Source: Mercurialis annua (lineage: Eukaryota > Streptophyta > Magnoliopsida > Malpighiales > Euphorbiaceae). Taken from it: 64,000 nucleotides of DNA. The stretch spans positions 11,263,001 to 11,327,000 of the forward strand of contig NC_065577.1 of assembly GCF_937616625.2 (NCBI RefSeq), read 5' to 3'. Positions 1 to 10,892 of this stretch are shown here, piece after piece (within the stretch, counting starts at the first letter, position 1; each line of letters begins with the position of its first letter). A program made the position numbers and the translations under genes. The notes beneath the pieces were generated by a model that ran no database searches, was not told where the DNA came from, and worked only from the letters and a program-made list of their open reading frames with translations.

Positions 1-557
1 TTTCATCATATTTCTTTACTTTCATCATTTTTTTATGGTTTGCCAATAAACCTAAAATGAATTTTTTGAAATAATATAGTGATTGTCAGAATCAATTTCA
101 ACTAATTATTAGATGAGATAAATAAAAAATATACGATTTACTAGTAATTATGAGTGATGTTTTTCTTTCAGCTTCAATAAAATAAACGAGGTTCTCTAGG
201 CTAGGCGGTCATAGTTACACCTTTTCACTAGGATTTAGAACTAAAACAAAGAGACCAATGGAACAATAAAATTTGAAATTGAAGAAACGAAATCACAATA
301 GATGAATAATAAAATCCATCAAAATATATAACTTTAACATCAAAAAGCAGTAGTGGCGTTGGCCACAACTAATATAAATTACGTTTATGAAATCAAAAAT
401 TCCATCGGAATTGTGTTTGGGGTTCCGGGAGCAACTTCCCGCCTACAAAATGAATTATTTGAAGAGAAAATTTCGCCATGCTAAATTCTCAGAAGTCAAA
501 GATTTTCATCACCATCTAAAGCTACTAAATGAGACAACATACGGAGTTTTAGCCCGC
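1..557. other. 3' flank and 3' UTR of the ADP/ATP carrier gene
   Basis: AT-rich sequence downstream of the carrier stop codon at 558-560 (minus strand). The part nearest the gene should be its 3' UTR. I saw no clear polyadenylation hexamer close to the stop. A 61-codon plus-strand ORF here (387-572) is antisense to the gene end and has no recognisable features. Confidence 0.5.
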
Positions 558-2156
558 TTAAGCACCGCCTGATCCGAACTTCTTTCCCAAGACAATCAGC
601 TGCAACTTGTCGTAACCAGCAAGCACACCAGCACCGGCAATGGCACGGAGAATGTTTGCTCCTGCACCCTTGAAGAGAGACTTGGCACCCTCATTCTTCA
701 AGATCTGAGAGAAGGCATCAAGTGAACTCTTGTACTTGACAGCTTCACCGGAGGTCATCATCATTCTTCTACGAACAGTATCAATGGGGTAGGATGCAAG
801 ACCAGCACCATTTGTGATGAGCCAACCAAGGGCAAAGCTAGCAAAGAAACTATCCTGTAATCATCCAGAATAAAGGAGAACAAATGTCAAAAGATGCTCC
901 GGAAAATATTTAACAAATTCAACTGCAAGAAACAAACTCATAATTTTTGTTGATAAAGCAAGATAATCTAGAATTATGATATACATAGGTGACGGACAAA
1001 CTTAATAAACATGAACATTAGAACGTATAATATGACGAAGAGATCATGCTTTGGGAACAAAATGTAAAACATATATGATGATCCCAACACAAAGATGCTT
1101 TTGATCAAAAGCAATACATAAATACAAACATACATACATGTAAATAACTGAAGTACCAATCATGCAGCCACCAAATAAAAAAATAAACGAAGAGAATATT
1201 TCGCTAACCTGCAAATCTCCAGTAAGCAAAACAGGCTTCAAAGAGTCGTACATTCCAAAGTACAGACCACGGTAGACAATGATTCCAACACATGAGATGT
1301 TAAATCCACGGTAAAGCCCAGCAATACCATCAGATGCTAATGTCTTTCTGTAGACATCAACAAGTCCATTAAATTGCCTCTCACCTCCCTTCTTTGCAGC
1401 TTTGGAATCATTGGCCAGACGGGTTCTAGCATAGTCGAGGGAATAGACAAAGAGAAGAGAAGAAGCACCAGCAGCACCACCAGATGCCAAGTTACCAGCA
1501 AACCATTTCCAGTAACCATCCCTGTCTTTCTTAAAGTTAAAGAGACTCTTGAAGTAATCTTTAAACGCAAAGTTCAAGGCCTAATGAAGACAAGACACCA
1601 GTGAACATCAATCAACATAATATTCCCCAAACATAGAACATATTGAGATAAAATGGAAATCGCATAACAATAAATGGATATGCTTGCTCACCTGAGTTGG
1701 GAAGTAACGGATGACATTGGCAGTGTTCCCCCTCCACAATGCAACAACTCCTTCATCTTTCATTGTTCTTGTAAAACAATCACCAATGCCCTTGTAGGGT
1801 TCAGAGAGTCTTCCAGTTTTAATCATCTCATCCTGGTTTTGAATGAGGAGCTTAATACGCTCAATTGGAGCAGCAGCTGTTTTAGATACAGCAGCAGAGA
1901 CACCACCCATGAGGAAATCAATAGCAAAGCCAGCAAGACCTTTTTCAGATGGGGCCTGAACACAAACAGATGATGCAGATGGTACAAAGGACAAATCGGC
2001 ACGACCCATTGGGTATTGGAAAGCAGCATTGGAGTAGTTTCCATATGCCCGCCTTTGATAAAGAGCAGGCTTTTGGAAAGCAACATCATCCTGGGAGTAA
2101 AGGTGCTGACTACCCAACTTCTGCATGATACTTGGATATCGAGTCTGATCAACCAT
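558..2156 (-). CDS. AAC: Mitochondrial ADP/ATP carrier (adenine nucleotide translocator), three coding exons
   Basis: Exchanges matrix ATP for cytosolic ADP across the inner mitochondrial membrane. Coding exons read on the minus strand are 2156-1692, 1580-1209 and 854-558, joined by GT-AG introns that keep frame, giving 377 residues, near the usual length for plant AACs. Three mitochondrial carrier repeats are visible, with signature motifs PIERIK (97-102), SLDYAR (202-207) and PIDTVR (302-307). The AAC-specific RRRMMM motif is at 307-312. The first ~75 residues are a non-conserved N-terminal extension, as in plant AACs, where it is a cleavable presequence. The start MVDQ at 2156 is preferred. 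An in-frame ATG at 2174 lies in the intron, because its ATGGCAG carries the acceptor AG at 2169-2168. All splice sites agree with the reading frame, so the gene looks intact. Confidence 0.95.
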
Positions 2157-2167
2157 TTTGACTTTGT

Positions 2168-3181
2168 CTGCCATGAAATAAGCAAATGCCATTAATATCA
2201 CAGGAGAAACACATAAATTTAAGCCCACTGCCCACATACTAAAAAGAGAGAAACATAAGCACGCCAAGAGAATGTAACAAGTAAAATTAATATAAACCGC
2301 ACTTCATTGATTTAATTATCGACAACTACTTACTATCACAAAAGTGAATCATATATTGCAACTCTAATACTACTCACACACAACCAATAAAACAGTCCAA
2401 GTAAATCTCACTTTGAAACCATTTCAATTTTTGGCCAAACATGAATCCAAACAAATCTTAACAAATAGAAAACATTATGCTGCTTCAGATTTAATTAAAA
2501 ACAACGCAAAGGTAATTAAGTAACCTTTTCTTAAATTAAAAATAAATTCAAAAACACGGGCACACGACAAGGTTAAAAAAATTAACTTCTATCATAGAAC
2601 CACCTAAACATGAAAATCCATTTGAAAAATCACAAGTTACAAAAATGAAAAACAATAATAAAACTAAACATATTTAACACTACCCAGTTATTCATTGCAA
2701 TCACATCAAAGCTATACACTTTATAACAAAAAAAAACTTAATAAATGAAATAATCACTATAGACTAAACCATAACACAGATCGAATATTTCAATTAATTT
2801 CATTAAAATAACAAACCAGCTTATTCTAAAAGCTATCAAGAGATCTAAAAAAAACCTTTCAGTTATCGCAAGAGCACTTTTTTATGAATAATAATCAAAC
2901 CCAAGATATAAACAGATCCACAGATTCATAATCAATAACTAAAGAAATGAACAGATCTAAACATAACAAATCAAAACTCAAGAACAGCAAAGAGACAGAT
3001 CAGATCCGGCAAATCGAACTGAATTACAATCTATTAGAACAGATCTAACAAATCAAAACCCAATAATCATAGATCAAACAACATAAACTTTTACCTATAC
3101 AAAACAGATCTAAACAGTAAGAATACAAAATAGAAAAAAAAAACAGATCTGAATGAGAAAATGAGAGAGAGTGATATAAAC
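2168..3181 (-). other. 5' UTR intron of the ADP/ATP carrier gene
   Basis: A GT donor lies at 3181-3180 (after CAG at 3184-3182) and an AG acceptor at 2169-2168, 12 bases upstream of the start codon. The ~1-kb interval is AT-rich and has no ORF of note, as expected for a long 5' UTR intron. Such leader introns are common in plant housekeeping genes and often raise expression. That role is inferred here. Confidence 0.7.
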
Positions 3182-3300
3182 CTGATTGGGCGGTGGTGAT
3201 TCACGGAAATTTCTCCGCCTTTGGCTGAGGGCTAAAGGAGGAGAAAGCGGCGACCGGAGAGATTAGTGGAGGAGGAGAGTTGTGAGTTATTCTAAAAAGG
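3182..3300 (-). other. Non-coding first exon (5' UTR) of the ADP/ATP carrier gene
   Basis: GC-richer sequence ends at the donor CAG/GT at 3182/3181 and contains no start codon in frame with the carrier. The upstream end is approximate. On the minus strand a CCAAT-like and A-rich TATA-like stretch (3324-3336) lies just upstream and could set the transcription start. Confidence 0.5.
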
Positions 3301-3323
3301 CATTGAAATGAGCGAATAGATGT

Positions 3324-3336
3324 CCCTTTTTATTGG
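3324..3336 (-). promoter_or_regulatory. Possible CCAAT/TATA-like promoter element of the carrier gene
   Basis: Read on the minus strand the bases are CCAATAAAAAGGG, a CCAAT motif overlapping a weak TATA-like run, about 30-40 bases upstream of the likely first exon. The match is weak and only position supports it. Confidence 0.3.
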
Positions 3337-3563
3337 CTCACTCTGCAGTTTTGGTAGTGTAACTTTGCTGACCTGACCTATCATTTTTGTTCGTTGGGTT
3401 TCTATCTGCTGCGGTCTGTTTAGATGTGGTGTCGCCTGTACCCGCATTTCTCACCGCTTTTTTTGACTAAAACGCTGCCGTTACATTTGGTTATTAGTGT
3501 ATCAATATGCGCGTGCGCCTGATCGAATGGGAAACAGATTTGACATTTCAGTGAAGGTTAGTA

Positions 3564-3860
3564 CTCCCTCCGTCCCATTCTAATTGACAAAATATGGAGT
3601 TTTTGGTGTCCCATTCTAATTGACAAAACTAACATAACTATAATTTTATTCTTTAATTTTTCATATTTACCCTCATTTAAAACCATGTCTTTTATGGAAA
3701 ATGATAAGTATTTAATGAAAATTTGACTAATATATACTAATAGCATTAATTAGCTCCATTATCAATAGAAGGGTATATAAATAATTTTTTATATCATTTA
3801 TTAACTTGTCTTGGTTATTGAAATATGGTTATTTTGTCAATTAGAATAGGACGGAGGGAG
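3564..3860. mobile_element. Stowaway (Tc1/mariner) MITE, 297 bp
   Basis: Starts with the classic Stowaway terminus CTCCCTCCGTCCCATTC and ends with its near-perfect inverse. A TA target duplication flanks it (3562-3563 and 3861-3862). The inverted termini extend about 30 bases. No coding capacity. Confidence 0.93.
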
Positions 3861-3872
3861 TATTAAACAAAA

Positions 3873-6642
3873 CTAGTCCGCGCATTTGCGCGGAATCTAA
3901 TTAATATTTAGTTAAAATAATAAATATTTAAAAAATAAATTATATAAATATGACAAAAATCTAATATGTAAATTAACAAAATAAAATAAATAAAAATATA
4001 TTTAATAATTGATTATTTTAAAAAACATAAAGTATCTATTATATATTTCTTTAGTTAAACATTTTTATGAGTTTTGTTGAAATTTTATTTTTATCTCAGT
4101 AATGATCTTCTTCTGTTTCATTGTAAATTTGCATGCGACTACTTTCTATAATAAAATATGGATCGTATACCATAATTTTTCGTACCTTATGATATTTGTG
4201 AGAAGATAACTAAACTATAAAAAAATATAAAAAAATTATCAAACTATTGTTTTTGTTGCTAAAAGGTTATTTCATTATACATTTTTTATCCACATCATTA
4301 AAATGGTAATTGTTTTGTAAATAAATAATAGTTAGGTGATCGTTTTGTAATTTTTTATAGTTTGGTAATCATATGTAAAAATACTATTGTTCGATAACCA
4401 TTTTAAAACTTTATAAAATTCGGTAACCCTTTTATAAAAACACTATAATTCAATGACGCAAAAATATTTTACTCCGTCAAAACAATTAAAAGTGTAATAC
4501 CTAAAAATAATTCTACCAAAAACATGAAAAAGACCAGTAGTAGAGACCAATGTTTTGAAAACCGGAACGGCCGGTCGGACCGGGTTAACCGGCTGCCTAT
4601 CCGGTCTGATTTCTGGTAAAAATCTTCATGCATAAAAATCGGTCAAAGGATTTAACCGGAAAAATCCGGTTTTTCATAAAACCAGACAAATCCGGTTTTC
4701 AAAAAATGAGTCAAGAAAGGTACTTTTTTGACAAAAAAATGCATGTGTGATCCCCTACCCATGTGTTTCTTTTTTTTCTTTCTCTTTTTTTCTCTCACAT
4801 GTCATTTCAACTTTCATAAAACAATATTTTCACTCAAAAAATTATTATACTTTCTCTAATATTACTATTAGACATAAAAAAAAATTATATTTTATTATCA
4901 TATATTTTATTTATAAAATGTCATATTATATTTTTAATTTAGTAATTATTAATTATTAAAATTAAAAAATTATATATTTGTCTCTTCCATATAAAATAAT
5001 TCTTTTATATACTTTAAATATTATTAAATATGATTATATTTTCATACAATAAATTATTTTAAAATTTTAAAAATAAAATATGATAACATGTTAATCTAAA
5101 TGTTTTTTTTCTTTCTCATACAATATAATTATTCTATATACACCTAAATGTTGCTCAATTATAATTGTATTTCACACATTTAGTAATTAATTGTATTTAA
5201 ATAGATCATCATATTTTTTATTTATAAACTTTAATTGTATAATTTTGATAACAGTTTTTATTAAATCAAAATTTATTTTTTCCATTTAGAGTAATTAATC
5301 TATATATTTTTAAATATTTATTATTTTGTAATTATATTTTATATAATAATATTAAAACTAATTTATTTAAATATTTAATTATATTTTTGAATTTATAATA
5401 TATATATTTTTAATTTATATAATTTATATATACTATAATTAAAAAATCCAGTTGAACCAGTCGAACCATAAACCCCCGGTGAAGTCGGTTCGATCTCCTG
5501 TCCGATTTTAAAAACATTGGTAGAGACCCATACAAAATTATGAAAAAGGCACAATTCTTAATGACGCATCAAATTGGCATAATTCATTCGACTTTTATTT
5601 AGCATACTGCAATTTTTAAAACTATAAGAATCTCAAACATAAAATTTCAAAAAAAAAAAATCAAAAAAAATAAACCAAAATTTTAAAGACAATTTCACCT
5701 TAAAAAAACTGATCAAAATAAATAAAATTCATTTAGTAATTTAAAAAAAAATGTAAACTTTGATGAGAATTAATAATAAAAAAGTATTGGTGAGAGTCAA
5801 TGAGAAAGCCAAGCAAATAAAGATATATTAAAATAAAAGAAATTTACATAAAATAAAGAATATTGAAATACCAAACAAACAAAAATATAGTAAAACAAAA
5901 GAAATTTATAGATAAAATAAAGAAGCTAATAAAAAAATAAATAAACTTCAAACACGATCGCCCTAAAGCTATTTGTGAAAGAAAATTACAAATCTATAAG
6001 AGAGAAATATTAAAGAAAAATGTGAGATTAATGGTTTAGAGGACACCTGTACATACCGGCACTTTTTTGAGTCCATTTACTTGTATGATCTAGCAAGGAC
6101 TTCAGTGATCTTAAATCTGTATGTATGGCACATTCAATATGAACAAAATAAAAGTAGTATATTCATCAATATATGGATAAGTTACCTGTGTCAAAGTATA
6201 TGCTGCAAAACAAAAACTTTATTTGTTTCACCAGTAAAATATATGATAGAGTAGAATTGTGATTCATCTAAAAGTGAATCGGTAGAGTTTAGAAGGATTA
6301 AAATAAAAAATTGAAATTAAACAAATTGTGTTTATGTGGAACTTCTCAACTTCATAACAACTCAACTATTAAATACATATCTAACAAACAGATTAAAGTT
6401 ATAATAATAATTAAATTAAATAATTAAATTAAAATAAGTATTTTGAAAAAAATGAAAACTAATAAGAATACTCTATTTGATGAGATTGAATAAGAGAGTT
6501 CCGTTTAAACCAAACTTAAAAATAAAATTCATTAAAAAGATATATTTAAATAAGTAGTTTAAAAAAAATGGGAACTCATAAGAATGCTCTATTTGGTGAG
6601 AATCAATGAGAGAGCTCCGTTGGTCCTCTCAATTATTATATA
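3873..6642 (-). mobile_element. Non-autonomous Helitron A
   Basis: Read on the minus strand the 3' end has a GC-rich hairpin (arms 3878-3883 and 3888-3893, loop 4) followed by CTAG (3876-3873) and host T, the Helitron 3' signature. The other end (near 6590-6642) carries a subterminal sequence shared with Helitron B (TTGAGAGGACCAACGGAGC on minus). Interior AT-rich blocks near 6240-6480 are also similar to B at 8300-8540. No Rep/helicase ORF. An hAT-type element is nested inside. The outermost bases at the B side are uncertain because B abuts or interrupts this terminus. Confidence 0.7.
4548..5519. mobile_element. hAT-type non-autonomous element, 972 bp, nested in Helitron A
   Basis: Termini are CAATGTTTTGAAAACCGG and the inverse ending AAAACATTG, flanked by a perfect 8-bp target duplication GTAGAGAC (4540-4547 and 5520-5527), as made by hAT transposases. 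Subterminal regions are rich in CCGG/GGTT-type motifs. The middle is very AT-rich with no transposase ORF. Confidence 0.88.
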
Positions 6643-8607
6643 CTAGTCGTAGGCTCGCGCATTTGCGCGAAATCAATTTCATATTCTATATAAACAGTAA
6701 TATTTTTATTTAAAAAATTAATAGAATGCCAAAATAATTATAATAAATAGTATGGAAATTAATAATATTAAATAAAATAAAAATATATTCTAATAGTTTT
6801 TGTAATAAATTTTTCTCAAGTATATGAATATCTATAATATATATTTTTTTTCATTTTATATTCTTATAATTTTTTTGTATTAGAGTTTTATACATGATGC
6901 TACTTCTCATAATAAATATGGGCTGGATATCATAATAATCAATAATTTACAATATTTATAAAATTTTCTTATGCAGTTTGTTATGATTGATAATAAAAAT
7001 ATTATTGTTCATTTTCTATTAGAAAACATGTGTTTAATTATTACATTGGCAAAAGTTGCATATTTATTTTCCTTCTCATCATAATGCTTTATAGTGATGA
7101 ATTCTAATAGTACTATTTTTCCTACGAATAAATAGAGTATATATTTTAATATTAATATATTGAGTTTTTTTATATTATATATAATTTTATAATAAAATTT
7201 TAAAAAGTTATAGTTATTTTTCGAATGACTTTCAAGAATGATATTGAATTTTTCATAATTTGAAAATAAAGCACCCTGAATCTATCAATATAATAAATAA
7301 TAAATTGATATGATTAGAATGAATATTATAGAAATTAGATGAAATTAATTTTTAAAAAATATGAGTGGAATGAAATTAATTTTTAAAAAATATGAGTGGA
7401 ATGAAATCAATTTTTACCTTAAAGTATCTTATCTTTAAGTCACTATCTAAAGTAATTTATTAATTTATAACTGGGGTGCAACACTTTAAATTAGCTACAA
7501 TTATAAGTCTCGTCGTAAAATAAAAATTATCTAATAGATCATTAATTAGCTCTTAAGAGAAATAAAAAACGCATGACGATTTAGCACAATATCTGGAGGT
7601 ATGATCCTCTACCTACCAATTTTAAAGTAATTATTCTTAGTCCTAATCTTAATTGTGTTCAACTAATTAATGAAGGTTTTTAATAATTATACACACATAC
7701 ATTTACTAATCTAATGCTAAGGGAAATTAACTAACATATGCATACTTTCTAGCAAGGAACTTAGATTTGAGTTAGTCTATGACTATACCATATATTAGTG
7801 GGTACGTGTTCCATTCATCATTGTAAGGAGATTAGATATGTGTATATAGCACACTCATACTCCCTCTGTCCATTTTTAGTTGTCGTTTTAGGCAAATATT
7901 TTTGTCCATCAATAGTTGTCATTTTAGGATTTCTATGTGACTTTTACACTAGTATTCCAAATTTGACCTTCTTATTAAATCACTTCATTAAATAGTAGTT
8001 CAATTTTCAAAACTAAATCATCCAATAGTGGGTTAATAACTCTATTTTCAAAACTAAATTTTTCAATAGTGGAGTTTATAAATAGGGTTATAGTAGTCTT
8101 TATGTTTATAATTTAAGACAAAAAAAGCACTTTCTTAATCTTAGCAATTTAACCTAAAGCGACAACTAAAAATGGACGGAGGGAGTAATGAACAAAACAA
8201 TACACTAACTGTTCACAGTATATGCAAGTTATCTCTATTATATATAAGATTTGCTGTAAAAAAATATTATACCTTCTTGGAATATTAATCGCACCAGTAG
8301 TTAGAATAAAATTGCTGAATAGAATTGCTGAATAGAATTATTCATGTAAATTAAAAGTACATCGGTAGAGTTTATATAGATTGAAATTTGATGAATTGTA
8401 TTTAACTTGAAACTTATCACTTTCTCAACAACTCAACTATTGAATACTTATCTATATATATTATAATACTAATTTATTATCTAAAATAATTAAATTAAAA
8501 TAAGTAGTTTTAAAAAATTGGAGACTACCAGAATGCTCTATTTTGTGAGAATCAATGAGAGCGCTCCGTTGGTCCTCTCAATTATATAAGTATATAGATA
8601 TAGAAGA
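6643..8607 (-). mobile_element. Non-autonomous Helitron B
   Basis: The minus-strand 3' end has a perfect hairpin (arms 6655-6660 and 6665-6670), then eight bases, then CTAG (6646-6643) followed by T. The 5' end, with a TC start preceded by A, is placed at about 8607, with an alternative about 10 bases inward. Both subtermini match Helitron A. No coding capacity. It carries a nested Stowaway at 7860-8185. The shared ends show A and B are one family that would use the same trans-acting Rep/helicase. Confidence 0.7.
7860..8185. mobile_element. Stowaway MITE, 326 bp, nested in Helitron B
   Basis: Begins CTCCCTCTGTCCATTTTTAG and ends with the inverse, with TA target duplications at 7858-7859 and 8186-8187. 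Its terminus differs from the copy at 3564 beyond the first ~10 bases, so it belongs to another Stowaway subfamily. Confidence 0.92.
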
Positions 8608-8671
8608 TTCAGTTATGAAATGGTGTCCTTTCGCATACAAAAATTATATAAAATGATGCTAAGTTAATAAA

Positions 8672-10892
8672 GGGTAATTACATATAAAAACCTTTATATA
8701 TACAACCTTTAAAACATGTCAAGTAGGGGCATCATTTTTTATTTCTTTTTAAAAATAACAGCAAATTAATTTCTGGTGATTAAATGCTGACTTGTAGCCA
8801 TTAGTCCTATGTGGCATTCCACGTAGGACTACACATGTGAAACTCACCGTTTCACATGTGTTTTTCTTAACTTGTGAAACGACAGCGTTTTAGCTGAGCA
8901 AGTAGCACGCTGCCGTTTTGCATCAATTAAAGCAAATTTTTTATGTTCTCAATCCATCAATAAAAGAACTGATTCTCTTCCCAAATTAAAACCTAAAACT
9001 GTGAAAACTTAAAACTATAAACCATAACTTTCACAAAATTCAAATTCGATCGAATACCCTGATCTCCACTCAAAGTTGTTATTATTCCTCTTCCTCTTAC
9101 ATCATCCCCTAATTTTTACTCAAAATTGTTGTTCTTCCTCTTCAAGAAACAAGAACTCTACCGTTTTTTTATCTTACCCAAGGTTTCTTGAAGATGTTTA
9201 TGGCTGTGAACACTGTGGATGCCAATGATGATAGACGCCATAGCTTGAACAACAGCTTGCGTACTCAACACGAATGGAGGATTCCAAAAAAATGATGCGG
9301 TCATGAAATTGAAGCTAATGTGTACACCTCTTACTTTAAGAGGAACCCTAGTAGCAGGTTTTGTCGATGTCGTTTTTATCGGGTAATAATTCTCATCTTC
9401 TTCCTTTTCTAGTTGTGGTTGGCTGGGTTAATTTGCTAGTTAGGGTAACATATTGGGTTGTTTAGTCTGAATTAATTAGTTAATTATTATGTTTGTTCCT
9501 TAAGCGTAGTGTTGAAAGTTCTGAAGTGTAATTGTTTCTTTACTTCTTTAATGGTGTAGAAAACTTATATCAGTAATTTGTTCAATCAGTTTTTTCATTT
9601 TAATAAGACTTTTCGAGGCCAGTGTCATGTAATATGCAGCTTTGTTCTTGTGCTTGGTTGCTTTATAATTGCTAAATTTGAACAACTTTGAGTTACATGT
9701 ATGCAAAGAAGATTCTGCTATTTGATTTTACTTGATCTACGTCTTAGGTTAGCTTGAAATTTGTTATTCTGGATTTGTTAGTTTGATATTTGCTAGTCCG
9801 AAATTTGCTTACGATTGATTTTGTTAGTCTAAATTCTAAGAGTTTAGGAGTTTTTGTTTGCAGAGATTTAATTTTGAATTTAAGAGCTTAGGAGCTTAGT
9901 ACGAATCTAAGAGTTTAGTCTGAATTAGGAATTTATGAGTTTTTGTTTGCAGAGATTGATTTCGTTAGTCTGGATGACATTGGTGAATTTCTGTACAAAA
10001 CGAAGTTGTGGTTTCCTAGTTGTAAAATTCTATGCATTTTGGATTATAGCTTAATTTGATCTTAAACTTTATCTTGACAACAAGATGATTGTAAGTACTT
10101 CGAATGGTATGATCAAGAGACCCCGCAGCCTTATAAGGCTGCCCTGTTAAATATGATATCAATGAAAAAGTTGGAGCTACACCTAAAACAAAAAGGCGAA
10201 TCACAAATGATATTAACCGAGAATGCAGAAGCTGCTATAAGGGCATCAAGAACTATGCAGAATCATTTGAGACAGAATGCAGACACAGTTGCGCAAATGA
10301 AAAGGTAAAGGGAAGAATTGCTTGTTGAGAAGGACAATTTGAAGGGGATAAACAATAAATTAAAAATTCTTTGTTGGGTAGTGATGATATGTATGCTTCT
10401 TCTATTTGTTATTTGCTTGAAGTATGAAACTGTTATAGGCATGGAAAATTCAAGTGTATTGCTTGATTTTTGGTGTTGGTATTTTGATATGTTTGTTTAA
10501 GTATATTTAAGAGTATATGTAGTGTGTTGTTATTTTGGTTGTCTAATTGAATGTAGTTGTGTAAGGACGGTTTTGAGAACTATAATTTAGTATGAATGAA
10601 TGTACGTTTTTATTAATGAATCGTAGTTTGTTGTTTGCTTGGTATGAATGAACTCCTTTTGAAATGCACGATATAAATGGATTCTTAGTCTATTTGTTTA
10701 AGTTAGCATATGTAATTATATTTTGTAGAAGTGGTCACATGTAGTTGTATTATGTAAAATTGATCGCTCCTTCTGAATCTATTTTTGTCAATGTTTTCTT
10801 TATAAGCAGAGATACAATTCCATTTATTATGTGAACCTTGTTCTGTTATTTACAGAGATCGTCTACGGATTCTTAAAGGTGTCTTGGAAGGT
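8672..10892. mobile_element. Decayed Mutator-like element with GRF pseudogene
   Basis: The left end reads GGGTAATTACATATAAAA, matching the terminus of the Mutator-type MITE at 62172 (GGGTTAATTACATATAAAA). No matching right terminus was found before the Gypsy LTR at 10893, so the right side is probably lost. The interior carries a GRF-finger pseudogene. Calling it a MULE rests on the terminal similarity and on the gene content shared with the MULE at 56042. Confidence 0.5.
9194..10500 (+). pseudogene. GRF zinc finger / coiled coil / membrane-anchor protein, pseudogene
   Basis: Exon 1 (9194-9382) encodes a GRF-type zinc finger half (CGHE..., then a TSYFKRNPSSRF block with Cys residues) ending at a GT donor. 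Exon 2 (from about 10085) gives the second half (DCKYFEW), then a coiled-coil-like region rich in K/E/Q, then a hydrophobic segment (ILCWVVMICMLLLFVICL) near the C-terminus. Two in-frame stops interrupt it: TGA at 9293-9295 inside the finger and TAA at 10306-10308 in the coiled coil. The frame continues past both. The best acceptor leaves a 2-base phase mismatch. The architecture is the same as the intact gene at 60807-61628. The biochemical role of these plant GRF proteins is not established. Confidence 0.6.

Noticed and set aside
2154..2267. Extended N-terminus of the ADP/ATP carrier (ORF continues upstream of MVDQ)
   Set aside because: The upstream part is intron: an AG acceptor lies between the upstream ATG and MVDQ, and a matching donor exists at 3182/3181.
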